Origin: Azophilus sp026709365
Lineage (GTDB): Bacteria; Pseudomonadota; Gammaproteobacteria; Pseudomonadales; Azotimanducaceae
Assembly: GCA_965200175.1 (NCBI GenBank)
Contig: OZ241345.1
Location: 124,001 to 188,000, forward strand
Direction: 5' to 3'
DNA length: 64,000 bases
The position numbers and the translations under genes were made by a program. The notes beneath the pieces are model-generated. The model saw only the letters and a list, made by a program, of their open reading frames with translations, did not search any database and was not told where the DNA came from. This document shows positions 35,225 through 43,317 of the stretch, one piece after another. Each line of letters opens with the position of its first letter. Positions within the stretch are counted from its first letter, which is position 1.

Positions 35225-35410
35225 GTAGTGGCTCAGTTTGACTCACGTCATCGTCGTGATTCGGTCGAGGGCGGGACGCCCTCGATTGGGTTCATGGATT
35301 GGAATTTGCTCCATGCGAGCCGCCGCCCCGGCCCGCCGAGGGCGCGGACGCGCAGGGCACTGACGATCTTCCAATACCGTTGCGTTGGAGTTTCGCCGAC
35401 GCGAAACTCC
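35225..35410. repeat. Composite repeat: 18-mer, family-A unit and family-B unit
   Basis: The exact 18-mer GTAGTGGCTCAGTTTGAC at 35225-35242, the family-A stem CGAGGGCG-GGA-CGCCCTCG at 35266-35284, and the family-B stem GGAGTTTCGC-CGAC-GCGAAACTCC at 35387-35410, in the 320-base gap between gshA and the oxidoreductase. Nothing else is seen in the gap except the promoter. Confidence 0.75.
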
Positions 35411-35437
35411 GTGCCAACAGAGGATGCGGCAGCGGCA

Positions 35438-35467
35438 TTGCCCCGCTGAAAGTCCAGCGAGTAGAAT
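35438..35467 (+). promoter_or_regulatory. Sigma-70-like promoter for the quinone oxidoreductase
   Basis: TTGCCC at 35438-35443 and TAGAAT at 35462-35467 with an 18-base spacer, 29 bases before the TTG start. Confidence 0.5.
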
Positions 35468-35495
35468 TTTGGCATTGCGTTGAGGAGAACCCGCT

Positions 35496-36491
35496 TTGAA
35501 AGCTGTGTTGTGCAAAGCCCATGGAGCGCCGGAGGATCTGGTGCTGGAGGAGGTGGCCGAGCCCGTGCCGGGTGAGGGCGAGGTGTTGGTGGGGGTGCGG
35601 GCCACGGCCCTCAACTTCCCCGACGTGCTCATGATCGCCGGCAAGTACCAGAGCCAGCCGCCGTTTCCGTTCTCGCCGGGCGGCGAGATTGCGGGAACGG
35701 TGCTTGAAACCGGTTCGGGGGTGACTGGGTTCGCGCCGGGCGACCGCGTTTTCGGCGGCGTCGGCCACGGCGGCTTTGCTGAGCGCGTGGCGGTGGCGTC
35801 GCGCAACCTGCAGCCCATTCCGGAATCCATGAGCTTTGCCGAGGCTTCCGGCATCAGCACCACCTACGGCACCTCCTACTACGCCTTGAAGCAGCGGGCC
35901 GCCTTGCAGCCGGGCGAAACCCTGCTGGTGCTCGGCGCCGCCGGGGGCGTCGGCATTGCCGCCGTGCAGCTCGGCAAGGCCATGGGCGCTCGGGTGATCG
36001 CCGCCGCCAGCAGCGAGCGGAAGCTGGCGGTGGCCAAGGACAGCGGCGCCGATGAGCTGATCGACTACAGCGACGGCCAGCTCAAGGACAAGGTGAAGGC
36101 GCTGACCGGGGGCAAGGGCGCCGATGTCATCTATGATCCCGTCGGCGGCGCGCTGTTCGACCAATGCCTTCGATCCATCAACTGGTACGGCCGCATCCTG
36201 GTGATCGGCTTTGCCGCCGGCGACATTCCCAAGGCGCCCATCAACCTGATCCTGCTCAAGAGCTGCCAAGTGGTGGGCGTGTTCTACGGCGCTTGGTCGG
36301 CCCGCGACCGCGCGGGCAATGCGGCCAACTTCCGCGACATCCTGGCGTTCCATGCGGCGGGCGGGATCAAGCCGGTGGTGGGCCGCGTCCACCCCTTGGA
36401 GAACTATGCCCAGGCCCTGAACGATCTGGCCCAGCGGCGCGCCATCGGCAAGATCGTGGTCACCCCCGGCGCCGACGACGCCGGCCAATGA
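35496..36491 (+). CDS. NADPH:quinone oxidoreductase-like, zinc-free MDR family
   Basis: This is a 331-residue medium-chain dehydrogenase/reductase of the quinone-oxidoreductase type. LNFPDVLMIAGKYQ, GGEIAGTVLETG and GDRVFGG form the catalytic domain, with no zinc-ligand cysteines. The Rossmann site is VLGAAGGVGIAAVQLGKA. The start is TTG, supported by a GAGGAG ribosome site at 35482-35487. The stop overlaps the dsbB ATG by four bases. The natural substrate could be a quinone or an enone; sequence does not decide. Confidence 0.88.
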   Translation: MKAVLCKAHGAPEDLVLEEVAEPVPGEGEVLVGVRATALNFPDVLMIAGKYQSQPPFPFSPGGEIAGTVLETGSGVTGFAPGDRVFGGVGHGGFAERVAVASRNLQPIPESMSFAEASGISTTYGTSYYALKQRAALQPGETLLVLGAAGGVGIAAVQLGKAMGARVIAAASSERKLAVAKDSGADELIDYSDGQLKDKVKALTGGKGADVIYDPVGGALFDQCLRSINWYGRILVIGFAAGDIPKAPINLILLKSCQVVGVFYGAWSARDRAGNAANFRDILAFHAAGGIKPVVGRVHPLENYAQALNDLAQRRAIGKIVVTPGADDAGQ

Positions 36492-37003
36492 CGCTGCGTC
36501 TGAGCAGCGCGGACTGCGCCCTGGCCACCATCGCCCTGTGCGGCGCGCTGCTGTTCGGGGCCCAGATCATGGAGCATCGCTTCGCGATGGAACCCTGCCC
36601 GATGTGCTTGATGCAGCGCCTGTGGATCTTCGCCGCGGCGCTGGTCGCCTATGTCGGCTTGGCCCACAACCCCCGCTGGGGCATTTATCCGCTGCTGACC
36701 ATCATCGCCGCCCTGATCGGCGGCTGGGTCTCGGCGCGCCACCTCTGGCTGCAGAGCCTGCCCGCCGACCAAGTGCCGAGCTGCGGCCCGCCCGTGGACT
36801 ACATGATCGAGAACTTCTCCCCGCTCGACACCTTGGGCAGCATGTTCCTGGGCACCGGCGACTGCGCTCAGGTCGATGACTTCCTTGGCCTCAGCCTGCC
36901 GCTGTGGGCGCTGCTCGGCTTCGCCGCCCTGATTGCGCTGGCCGCGCTGCAATGGCGCTTGCAGTTGGCGGCGCACCAGCCTGATTCGCGGCCTCAGCCT
37001 TGA
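36488..37003 (+). CDS. dsbB: Disulfide bond formation protein B
   Basis: This inner-membrane protein reoxidises DsbA and passes electrons to quinones. The 171 residues contain four hydrophobic spans, the first periplasmic pair in MEPCPMCLMQR (about residue 38-41) and the second pair as Cys in VPSCGPP and GDCAQ. QR after the first pair is the quinone-contact region. It is translationally coupled to an upstream oxidoreductase through ATGA, an odd pairing. No dsbA is nearby. Confidence 0.93.
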   Translation: MTLRLSSADCALATIALCGALLFGAQIMEHRFAMEPCPMCLMQRLWIFAAALVAYVGLAHNPRWGIYPLLTIIAALIGGWVSARHLWLQSLPADQVPSCGPPVDYMIENFSPLDTLGSMFLGTGDCAQVDDFLGLSLPLWALLGFAALIALAALQWRLQLAAHQPDSRPQP

Positions 37004-37086
37004 AGCTTGCGCGCTTGGGCGACCGCCCTTGGGCTTTTGTCCGCGTCAGGCTTGGCGGCTCTGGCCAAAGCCCGTTCGCTAGGCGC

Positions 37087-37923
37087 TCAGCCGTTGATGA
37101 ACGCTTCATACTCGGCGGCAAAGTCGGGGTGCCAGCGCGACAGCGCCGGCCGATTCTTGATGATGTCGTCGGCGTTCCACTGGATGCGCCGATGGTCCAG
37201 CTCGGGCGGCGTGTCGCCGTCCGGGCATAGGATGTGGAAGTCGCCCCGTTCCAGCGATTCAACCATGTGGTCCACCACCTGCCCCGGCGTCCAGGCGCCG
37301 GGCGGCTTTTCGGGGATGAACCGTGCGATCATGTTCGAATACGTGAAGCCCGGCACCAGCAGATGCACGGAAACGAGGCAATCGCTTCGCTGCCGGAGCG
37401 CATGGGCCAGGCTTTGGGTGTATGCCAGCACACCCGCCTTGGAAAGATTGTAGGCGTAGCCGCCAGGCGGGTTGGTGATGCCTTGCTTGGAGCCCGTGTT
37501 GATGATTGCGACGCGCTCATCCGCCTCAAGCAGGCTCGGCACGAAGGCATGGCATCCGTGGATGATGCCCCACAGGTTGACGTCGATCTGCCGTCGCCAG
37601 ACTGACAAGTCCTCCCAAGGCTCCGGCCGTCCCAACGCGGCGCCGGCATTGTTCATCAGGCAGTGTACGGCGCCGAAGCGATCGTAGGCGGCGGTGCGCA
37701 GCTCCTCGACCTGCTGAGGGTCGGAGACGTCGCAGCGCAGGGTGGCGAACGCGCCGGTTTCGTCAGGCAGCGTGTCGGCGGCCGCCTGCAGGGCGGCCTC
37801 GTCCCGGTCGGCGATCAGGACGTTCATGCCGGCCTTCAGAAAACGTCGGGCCGCGGCCAGCCCGATGCCGTTGGCGCCGCCGGTGACTACGGCGGTTTTG
37901 CCCGGCGCAAGCCATGGAATCAT
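37087..37923 (-). CDS. Short-chain dehydrogenase/reductase
   Basis: This is a classical SDR of 278 residues. TGGANGIG is the nucleotide site, NNAGAALGRPEPWED follows, and INTGSKQGITNPPGGYAYNLSK carries the catalytic Ser/Tyr/Lys, with an extended loop between Ser and Tyr. The ATG at 37923 has an AAGGAG site. The leader contains a perfect tandem 10-mer, TTCGTGTTTC twice at 37937-37956 on the plus strand. Acidic ADRDE after strand 2 favours NAD+. The substrate is unknown. Confidence 0.85.
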   Translation of the reverse strand: MIPWLAPGKTAVVTGGANGIGLAAARRFLKAGMNVLIADRDEAALQAAADTLPDETGAFATLRCDVSDPQQVEELRTAAYDRFGAVHCLMNNAGAALGRPEPWEDLSVWRRQIDVNLWGIIHGCHAFVPSLLEADERVAIINTGSKQGITNPPGGYAYNLSKAGVLAYTQSLAHALRQRSDCLVSVHLLVPGFTYSNMIARFIPEKPPGAWTPGQVVDHMVESLERGDFHILCPDGDTPPELDHRRIQWNADDIIKNRPALSRWHPDFAAEYEAFING

Positions 37924-38275
37924 GATGGGCTCCTTGTTCGTGTTTCTTCGTGTTTCATGGGTTCTTGTCGTGCGGTTGTCGCACCGTTTCCTGCAATGCA
38001 GCGTTGGCCGGGTTGGTTGGGTAGCCTAAGCCCGGATTCAGGATCATAGCAGTTCGGCGCGCCGGCTAGGCGGGAAGGCTCGTGCGGCGGGCGTTCTGCT
38101 GGGACGGAGATGGGAGTCCGCCTGCTCGCATGCTGCCGCATCGCCGTGACCTGTGGCCAGGACGGGGCCGGCTTCCGCCGAGCCGAACTGCGGCGATGAT
38201 TCCAATTGGCGGAACGCGATGCCGGCCAGACTTTGATATCATCCCGCGCCTTCCTGAATTGAGGGCAACACACTG
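37924..38275. other. 352-base divergent intergenic region
   Basis: It separates the SDR and the secreted repeat protein. It holds the tandem 10-mer at 37937-37956 and a TATCAT box at 38237-38242 followed by CCGCGCC, a plausible -10 for the 38276 gene. No gene was recognised. Confidence 0.45.
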
Positions 38276-39787
38276 ATGCGAACTCGATCTTCCAGGGCGG
38301 TTGGTGCCGCCGCATGGGGGCTGGTTGTTTTGGGCGCGCTTGCCCAGCCCGTCTTGGCGCGCGAGCACATGCTGCCGCTGTTCCTGTCCACGATCAACGC
38401 CGGTCAGCCGTCCGCTTCCGGGATCACTCAACAGGGCTTCATGCGCGTCATCAACCACTCCGACGAGGCAGCTGAGGTGTCCCTTGTCGGCTACGATGAC
38501 GCGGGGCAGCGCCGAGGCCCGGTGAAGCTGACCTTGGCGTCCAGGTCAACCGTTCACCTCAACTCCGGGGACGTGGAAGGCGGCAATGCCGACAAGGGCC
38601 TGCCGGATGGATTGGGCGCGCCCACCCGGGGCGATTGGCGCCTGGTCCTGGAGAGCCGGCAGGACATCGAGCCGCTGGCCTACATTCGCACCCTACCGGA
38701 CGGTTTCCTGACCAGCATGTCCGCCATGGCGCCGTCCGGCGCCATGCGCCATCGGGTGTCCATCTTCAATCCCGCCAAGAACGACAGGCAGCGCAGTTGG
38801 CTGCGCGTGGTGAACCTGGGCGATGCCGCCGCCAACGTCACCATCAGCGGAGTCGATGATGCGGGCAGTCCGGCGCCCGGCGGGGCGGTCGGGCTAACGC
38901 TGGCCAAGGGCGAGGCCAAGGCGGTGACCGCCCAGGGCCTGGAATCCGGCGCCAGCGACTTGACCGGCAGCTTTGGCGACAAGCAAGCTCCCGGCAAGTG
39001 GCAGTTGACGGTCAGTTCCGATCAGCCCTTGGTGGTGATGAGCTTGCTGAACACGCCGACCGGGCATTTGTCGAACCTCTCCGCCGCCAAGGCCGACTAC
39101 TTGGGCGCTGCCGGGGTCTGGCAGTTGGCGCACGGGGATGGCCTTGACGATGATGACGACGATCGCGGCTACCTGATCCTCACCACGGACAGCCGCCTGT
39201 ACGGCTGGCTGCCGACGGCCGACGGCGGCATCGAATGGGTGGCTGACGCCACCTATGCGTCCCGAGCGGGCACGGTGGAGGCTTCCGGCAAGGTTTACGA
39301 GTCCGGCGAAGTCGAAATTCGAGGCTTGGGCATTGCCGGAGGCAGCGAGCCCTTCCGTTTGCAGGCGGACTACCGCCAAGGCGACTGGATCAAGGGCACC
39401 TACTCCATTGATGGCCAGCCCCGCGATTTCCAAGGGCGGGCCTTCGCCGGATTCGACCGCGGCACAGACGCCTCAGCCTTGGCCGGCGCTTGGACCACCT
39501 CCGAAACCGAGCTGTCCTTCTCGCTGAACGCCGATGCGGCATTCCAAGGGAAGCTTGAGGTTGAATCCTTTGAATGCGATCTTTCCGGTGCCGTGGACGG
39601 CATCAATCCAGCGTTTAACCTGTATGAAAGCACGCTGGCGGTCGATTGCGGTCTGCTGCGGCTGGACGTGGAGATGATCATTGCCATTGGCGACCGGCTC
39701 AACGCCCCCGGCGGCAATGATCTCGCGTTGGCCTTGGTGATCGCCCGGGATCAGGAGGTCGCCGTGGGGACCACCGCAACGCGGTAG
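38276..39787 (+). CDS. Secreted protein with paired repeat module
   Basis: A signal peptide is clear: basic RTRSSR, then a hydrophobic core ending QPVLA near residue 28. Residues about 43-150 and 157-265 form one pair of the module found twice in the gene at 1-5103. Shared landmarks in unit one are QGFxRVxNHSxxA, DDAG, NADKGLPDG and WRLVLES; in unit two FNPAKNDRQ, LRVVNLGDA, LESG, GKWQLTVSSDQPL and GHLSNLSA. After a DDDDDD stretch (about 293-298) comes a C-terminal part of about 200 residues, beta-rich and with a single visible Cys pair, which I do not recognise. Function is unknown; location is probably periplasmic or extracellular. Confidence 0.85.
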   Translation: MRTRSSRAVGAAAWGLVVLGALAQPVLAREHMLPLFLSTINAGQPSASGITQQGFMRVINHSDEAAEVSLVGYDDAGQRRGPVKLTLASRSTVHLNSGDVEGGNADKGLPDGLGAPTRGDWRLVLESRQDIEPLAYIRTLPDGFLTSMSAMAPSGAMRHRVSIFNPAKNDRQRSWLRVVNLGDAAANVTISGVDDAGSPAPGGAVGLTLAKGEAKAVTAQGLESGASDLTGSFGDKQAPGKWQLTVSSDQPLVVMSLLNTPTGHLSNLSAAKADYLGAAGVWQLAHGDGLDDDDDDRGYLILTTDSRLYGWLPTADGGIEWVADATYASRAGTVEASGKVYESGEVEIRGLGIAGGSEPFRLQADYRQGDWIKGTYSIDGQPRDFQGRAFAGFDRGTDASALAGAWTTSETELSFSLNADAAFQGKLEVESFECDLSGAVDGINPAFNLYESTLAVDCGLLRLDVEMIIAIGDRLNAPGGNDLALALVIARDQEVAVGTTATR

Positions 39788-39796
39788 CTGGGCTCA

Positions 39797-42280
39797 CTAC
39801 TCCTCGACGACCACCGTCTCGCCGATCTGCGCGGCGCTGATGTCGGCTTCGCAATAGGGAAAGCGCACCCACGCCTTGCGGCTGTACAACTCGGTTTGGT
39901 CGGCGAAGTGGGGCGAGTCGGGGTCGCTCGACTGGGATGGCACCAGCAGGGTTTCGGCGATGGGGCACTCGCCATCGTCCCAGGTCACCGCCTGCAGGTG
40001 GGAGTTGCCGCCGCTCGCCAAGTAGCCGCCGTCCTCAAGCCTGGACGAGATGGCGCCATACACGCCGAGGCCGCCGTCCGCCCCATGCAGGGGAATGCGC
40101 AGGTTGTTGCGGGCGGCGAACTGCACGTCGCCCCAAGGTGCGTCAAGGGCGATTCCGGCCTCCTCAAGGGTCAGCACCGCTTCGCTTAGGGCGTCGATGA
40201 CCAGCGTTCGGTTGGAGGATTGGCTGCGGTCGATGCCGCGCGGCGTGCCGAGCGGTTCCGCCGGGTCGAAGTCCACTGCCCAGAAACGGTCGCTTTTCAC
40301 GATGTTGGTGAAATCGTCCGCCAACGCACCGCGAATCCTGCGCCAGAACTCGTGGAACACCTGGGTGCCGCGGCTGTCCACGTCCGCCGTGCGGTCCCAC
40401 CCGGCCAGCGCCTCGCAGGCGGCGAGCGAGCGCCGCTCGGCCTCGTCAGCGGTGTCGGGGGGCAGCGCCGCGCACAGCGCAAGGACGTCGTCCACGGTGA
40501 TTTCGGCGGCGAACACCCGATTGCGGAACATCAGGCCCTTGAGCGATTCCAGCGTGAAGCCGGGCGCGCTGTCCAGGCCGTCGGTGGCGTTGCGCCGCTG
40601 CTCCGCCATCAGGTGGCCGATTCTCGTGCGCAGCATTTGTTGCTGGCCCTCGCCGCCCAGCCAGCCGAACACCAGCGGGTAGCCGGTGAGCGGGTTGCCG
40701 GGGTTGCTCAGCCAGTAGCTGTCGTTGCTGTTGCCGACGTAGTCCCGGGTGCGAATCCGGGGTCGGGCCTCGAAGCCGTAAAGGTTGGTGCCCTCCGGGC
40801 TGTCCGCATCCTCGCTCCATTCACAGTCGGGGTCGCTGCCGTCCAGCACCAGCGCCGCATTGTTGGCCAGCCCCGCCAGCAGCCGCCCGATGCGCGTGAG
40901 GCAGCCGTCGAGTTGCGCCTGGGTGACGTGGGGAATGGGCGCCACCTCCCCGTAGAACGCCTCGCCCCTGCGATCCGCCGCCAAGGTGTGGAACACCGGC
41001 GTGGCGATGGACTTCAGGGCATCGGTGAAGTCGTCCATGTCCGCTGCCCGCCCCATGCGCCGGTACTGGTCGAAGATGGCCTCGGCCCTTAGGGCGTTGG
41101 CGTCGCGGAACGCCAGCACGGTGCCGTTGGCCAAGGGCCAAGTGCCGAACAGCGGGCTTAACTCCTTGAGATTGACGATGGGGCCGAAGTGGGAGCGGTA
41201 GAAGGTGTGGGTGCGCTCCTCCAGCGAGCCGTCCGCCAGCCGCACTTGAATGGCCACTGCCTCGGTGGTGATGTCGCGCCACTCGCCGTCGTATCGGTAC
41301 TGCATCAGGTCCGACGGGTTGAGTTCGAGTTCGTAGAGGGTGAAGCGGGTGGCGAAGGACGTGGTGTGGGTCCAGGCCAGATCGCCGTTGAAGCCGATCC
41401 CCACCCAAGGCAGCCCCTGCAGGGCGGCGCCCGCCACGTCGTACTCGCCGGGCAGGGTCAGGTGTACCTGATAGAAGCTGCCTTCGCCGGTCCAGGAGCG
41501 ATGCGGGTTGCCGAGCAGCAGGCCCTTGCCGGTTTGGCTCAAGTCCCCGCCCACCGCCAGCGCGTTGCTGCCCTGACCGGGCTGGCGGAGCGCTTTGGCG
41601 AACTGGCCCAAGCCTTGGATGAGCGCGTCCTGATCCGCCTCAGCCAGTCCCCCGGCGGCGTCGGAGCTTGGCCCCGTGGTGTTGTAGATCGCCCGACGCA
41701 CAAGGCCCAAGTCGGAGCCGCCCTGCAGGGGCAGCCGGCCAATCAGCATCCATAGATCGACGGCGTCGATTTCCTGCACCCAATCCGCATCCCGGCAGCC
41801 GGAGTCGCCGCCGGGCAGGCCTTCCGCCCCCTTCTCCCGGAGATGGCGGTTCATGCCGAGGGCGAAGCCCTCCACCAAGCGGTGGGCGTCGCTGTCCGCA
41901 TCGGGCAGGAAGTTGGCGGAGAAGTCATCCTTCTCGCCAAACAGAAAGCGCAGCACGAAGTCGGTGACCGGATCGCCGTCTGCCTCGCCGAGCAGTTCCG
42001 CGGAGCGGCTGGTGGCGGCGACGATGCCGCGCATGGCCGTGCAGAACTGGTCCTGCGCGTAGGCGTACCCGTAGCCGTAGCCAAGGCTGCCCCAATCCTC
42101 GGCCCGGATGTGGGGTATGCCGTACTCGGTGCGCCGAATGGTGGCGCTGAACCGCGGCTCCGGCGCGGCGGGCGGCTCGGGTGCCGCCGCCGGCGATGAG
42201 GAGCCGCCGCCCCCGCAGCCAGCGGCGGCCAGCAGCAGGGCGAGAGCGAAAATCGGCACCCTTCTGCTGAGGAATGCCAT
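39797..42280 (-). CDS. Penicillin-acylase family lipoprotein
   Basis: This Ntn-hydrolase family cleaves amides such as penicillins or N-acyl-homoserine lactones after self-processing. The protein is 827 residues. The N-terminus is a lipoprotein signal (LLLAAAGC lipobox) followed by a Gly/Ser/Pro linker. RRTEYGIPHIRAEDWGSLGYGYGYAYAQDQ, read as YGIPHIRAEDWGSLGYG, is the alpha-chain signature. GQGSNALAVGG supplies the new N-terminal Ser (about residue 237) that becomes the nucleophile; WVGIGFNGDLAWTHT and a later RNxxxxL region complete the beta chain. It is convergent with the 38276 gene, 9 bases apart. The exact substrate is not predictable; relatives include acyl-homoserine lactone acylases. 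Confidence 0.9.
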   Translation of the reverse strand: MAFLSRRVPIFALALLLAAAGCGGGGSSSPAAAPEPPAAPEPRFSATIRRTEYGIPHIRAEDWGSLGYGYGYAYAQDQFCTAMRGIVAATSRSAELLGEADGDPVTDFVLRFLFGEKDDFSANFLPDADSDAHRLVEGFALGMNRHLREKGAEGLPGGDSGCRDADWVQEIDAVDLWMLIGRLPLQGGSDLGLVRRAIYNTTGPSSDAAGGLAEADQDALIQGLGQFAKALRQPGQGSNALAVGGDLSQTGKGLLLGNPHRSWTGEGSFYQVHLTLPGEYDVAGAALQGLPWVGIGFNGDLAWTHTTSFATRFTLYELELNPSDLMQYRYDGEWRDITTEAVAIQVRLADGSLEERTHTFYRSHFGPIVNLKELSPLFGTWPLANGTVLAFRDANALRAEAIFDQYRRMGRAADMDDFTDALKSIATPVFHTLAADRRGEAFYGEVAPIPHVTQAQLDGCLTRIGRLLAGLANNAALVLDGSDPDCEWSEDADSPEGTNLYGFEARPRIRTRDYVGNSNDSYWLSNPGNPLTGYPLVFGWLGGEGQQQMLRTRIGHLMAEQRRNATDGLDSAPGFTLESLKGLMFRNRVFAAEITVDDVLALCAALPPDTADEAERRSLAACEALAGWDRTADVDSRGTQVFHEFWRRIRGALADDFTNIVKSDRFWAVDFDPAEPLGTPRGIDRSQSSNRTLVIDALSEAVLTLEEAGIALDAPWGDVQFAARNNLRIPLHGADGGLGVYGAISSRLEDGGYLASGGNSHLQAVTWDDGECPIAETLLVPSQSSDPDSPHFADQTELYSRKAWVRFPYCEADISAAQIGETVVVEE

Positions 42281-42300
42281 GCAGTAGCTCCGACTCTAGA

Positions 42301-42319
42301 CGAGGGCTTGACGCCCTCT
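42301..42319. repeat. Family-A-like palindrome upstream of the acylase gene
   Basis: GAGGGC at 42302-42307 and GCCCTC at 42313-42318 with a TTGAC loop; a diverged copy about 20 bases before the acylase start. Confidence 0.5.
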
Positions 42320-42348
42320 GATGGTGCAACGTGCCGCTTTCAAAAGCA

Positions 42349-42483
42349 ATGGACATCCCACAGCCGAGGCAAATTTCCCAAGCCAGTGGGAATCAAGAAT
42401 ACCTGATTGAACCTAAAGGGGAAGATGCCTCGGTGATGCGGGCAAAGGAAATAGTGATCGCGCTCGCGACCGAAACCAGCTAA
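42349..42483 (+). CDS. Possible 44-residue protein of unknown function
   Basis: ATG at 42349 to TAA, encoding MDIPQPRQ, then EYLIEPKGEDASVMRAKEIV and a short tail. The sequence looks protein-like, but no ribosome site is visible and it could be the tail of a lost gene. It ends convergently against the stop of the next gene, inside a lower-GC patch. Confidence 0.25.
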   Translation: MDIPQPRQISQASGNQEYLIEPKGEDASVMRAKEIVIALATETS

Positions 42484-42857
42484 TCCTGCTTTCGGCGCAG
42501 ATGGACGGTTGCCTCTTCATCGCCTCTTTTCGCACGAAGATTGACCACGTCATATTCCTTAAGTATTAGCAATACAAGGGCGAGACCGAGAAACACTATG
42601 GCCAGTATTACCGCGATCTCCAAGCCGGTCAAGGTAGCCACGGTTATTGCTGCAAAACCGCTAACGCCCCCTGTAAAAGGCATAGTTGCGATGCCAACAG
42701 GCAAGGCACGAAGCGTCCACTTTGATGCGGTTCGCAAACGAATCGCCTTAGAGAGCTTCTCCGCGAGTTCGCCTTGAACCTCAATGTCCACAATGCGGGC
42801 TTTAACAGCTTGCTGAAGCTGCTCTTTTGTAGTTACTTGTTCGCTTTGAACTTGCAT
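42480..42857 (-). CDS. Small membrane protein, unknown
   Basis: From the ATG at 42857 it has 125 residues; a TTG at 42920 that overlaps the preceding gene's stop (TTGA) would add 21. It begins with a helical segment (TTKEQLQQAVKARIVDIEV), then two membrane spans: LPVGIATMPFTGGVSGFAAI and LEIAVILAIVFLGLALVLLI, and a short charged tail. I do not recognise the family. It is encoded directly after a zinc-ribbon protein, and both have lower GC than neighbours, so they probably arrived and act together. Confidence 0.6.
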   Translation of the reverse strand: MQVQSEQVTTKEQLQQAVKARIVDIEVQGELAEKLSKAIRLRTASKWTLRALPVGIATMPFTGGVSGFAAITVATLTGLEIAVILAIVFLGLALVLLILKEYDVVNLRAKRGDEEATVHLRRKQD

Positions 42858-42916
42858 CAAGAGTCGCAGATCGAATATCGGTTGCTGGGAAGCAAAATGC
42901 GTTGCCGTCCAGATTG

Positions 42917-43270
42917 TCAACGGACGGCTGTTTGTGGCGCGAGACTGCGGCTTGAGCAGTAGCGTCGACGGGAGAATGGGAGATTACCGAGCCATTCGGT
43001 TATATCCGAGGAAATTTCGACTAACCGCCAAATAAGACGAGCCAATTTGAAGAAGTCCATGACTTGCTGGTAGCGATCCGGATCGGGAGGATCAAGAGAG
43101 CGATCTGCGATTGAATCTTGAAGGAGCATGTAACTCTCTAGATGTACCTCAACATGGAGGTTGGGTGAGCCGCAGACTGGGCAAAGGTTGTCGCTTTTGG
43201 AACAATTCGATGGGAGATCCTGACCACAATCGCGACAGTTAACGTTTCGGTAAACTTCGTTGCTTGGCAT
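42917..43270 (-). CDS. Small zinc-ribbon protein, unknown
   Basis: 117 residues from the ATG at 43270 (MPSNEVYRNVNCRDCGQ). Two CxxC knuckles, CRDCG and CPVCG, 18 residues apart, would bind one zinc. The rest is helical and ends in basic RRRYCSS. It is upstream of and overlaps the possible TTG start of the membrane protein. It lies divergent to the acyl-CoA dehydrogenase-like gene. Function unknown. Confidence 0.6.
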   Translation of the reverse strand: MPSNEVYRNVNCRDCGQDLPSNCSKSDNLCPVCGSPNLHVEVHLESYMLLQDSIADRSLDPPDPDRYQQVMDFFKLARLIWRLVEISSDITEWLGNLPFSRRRYCSSRSLAPQTAVR

Positions 43271-43317
43271 GGGGCAGACCAAGATTTCGGAGAGCCAGCC
43301 TAGCATGGGAGGCAGAT

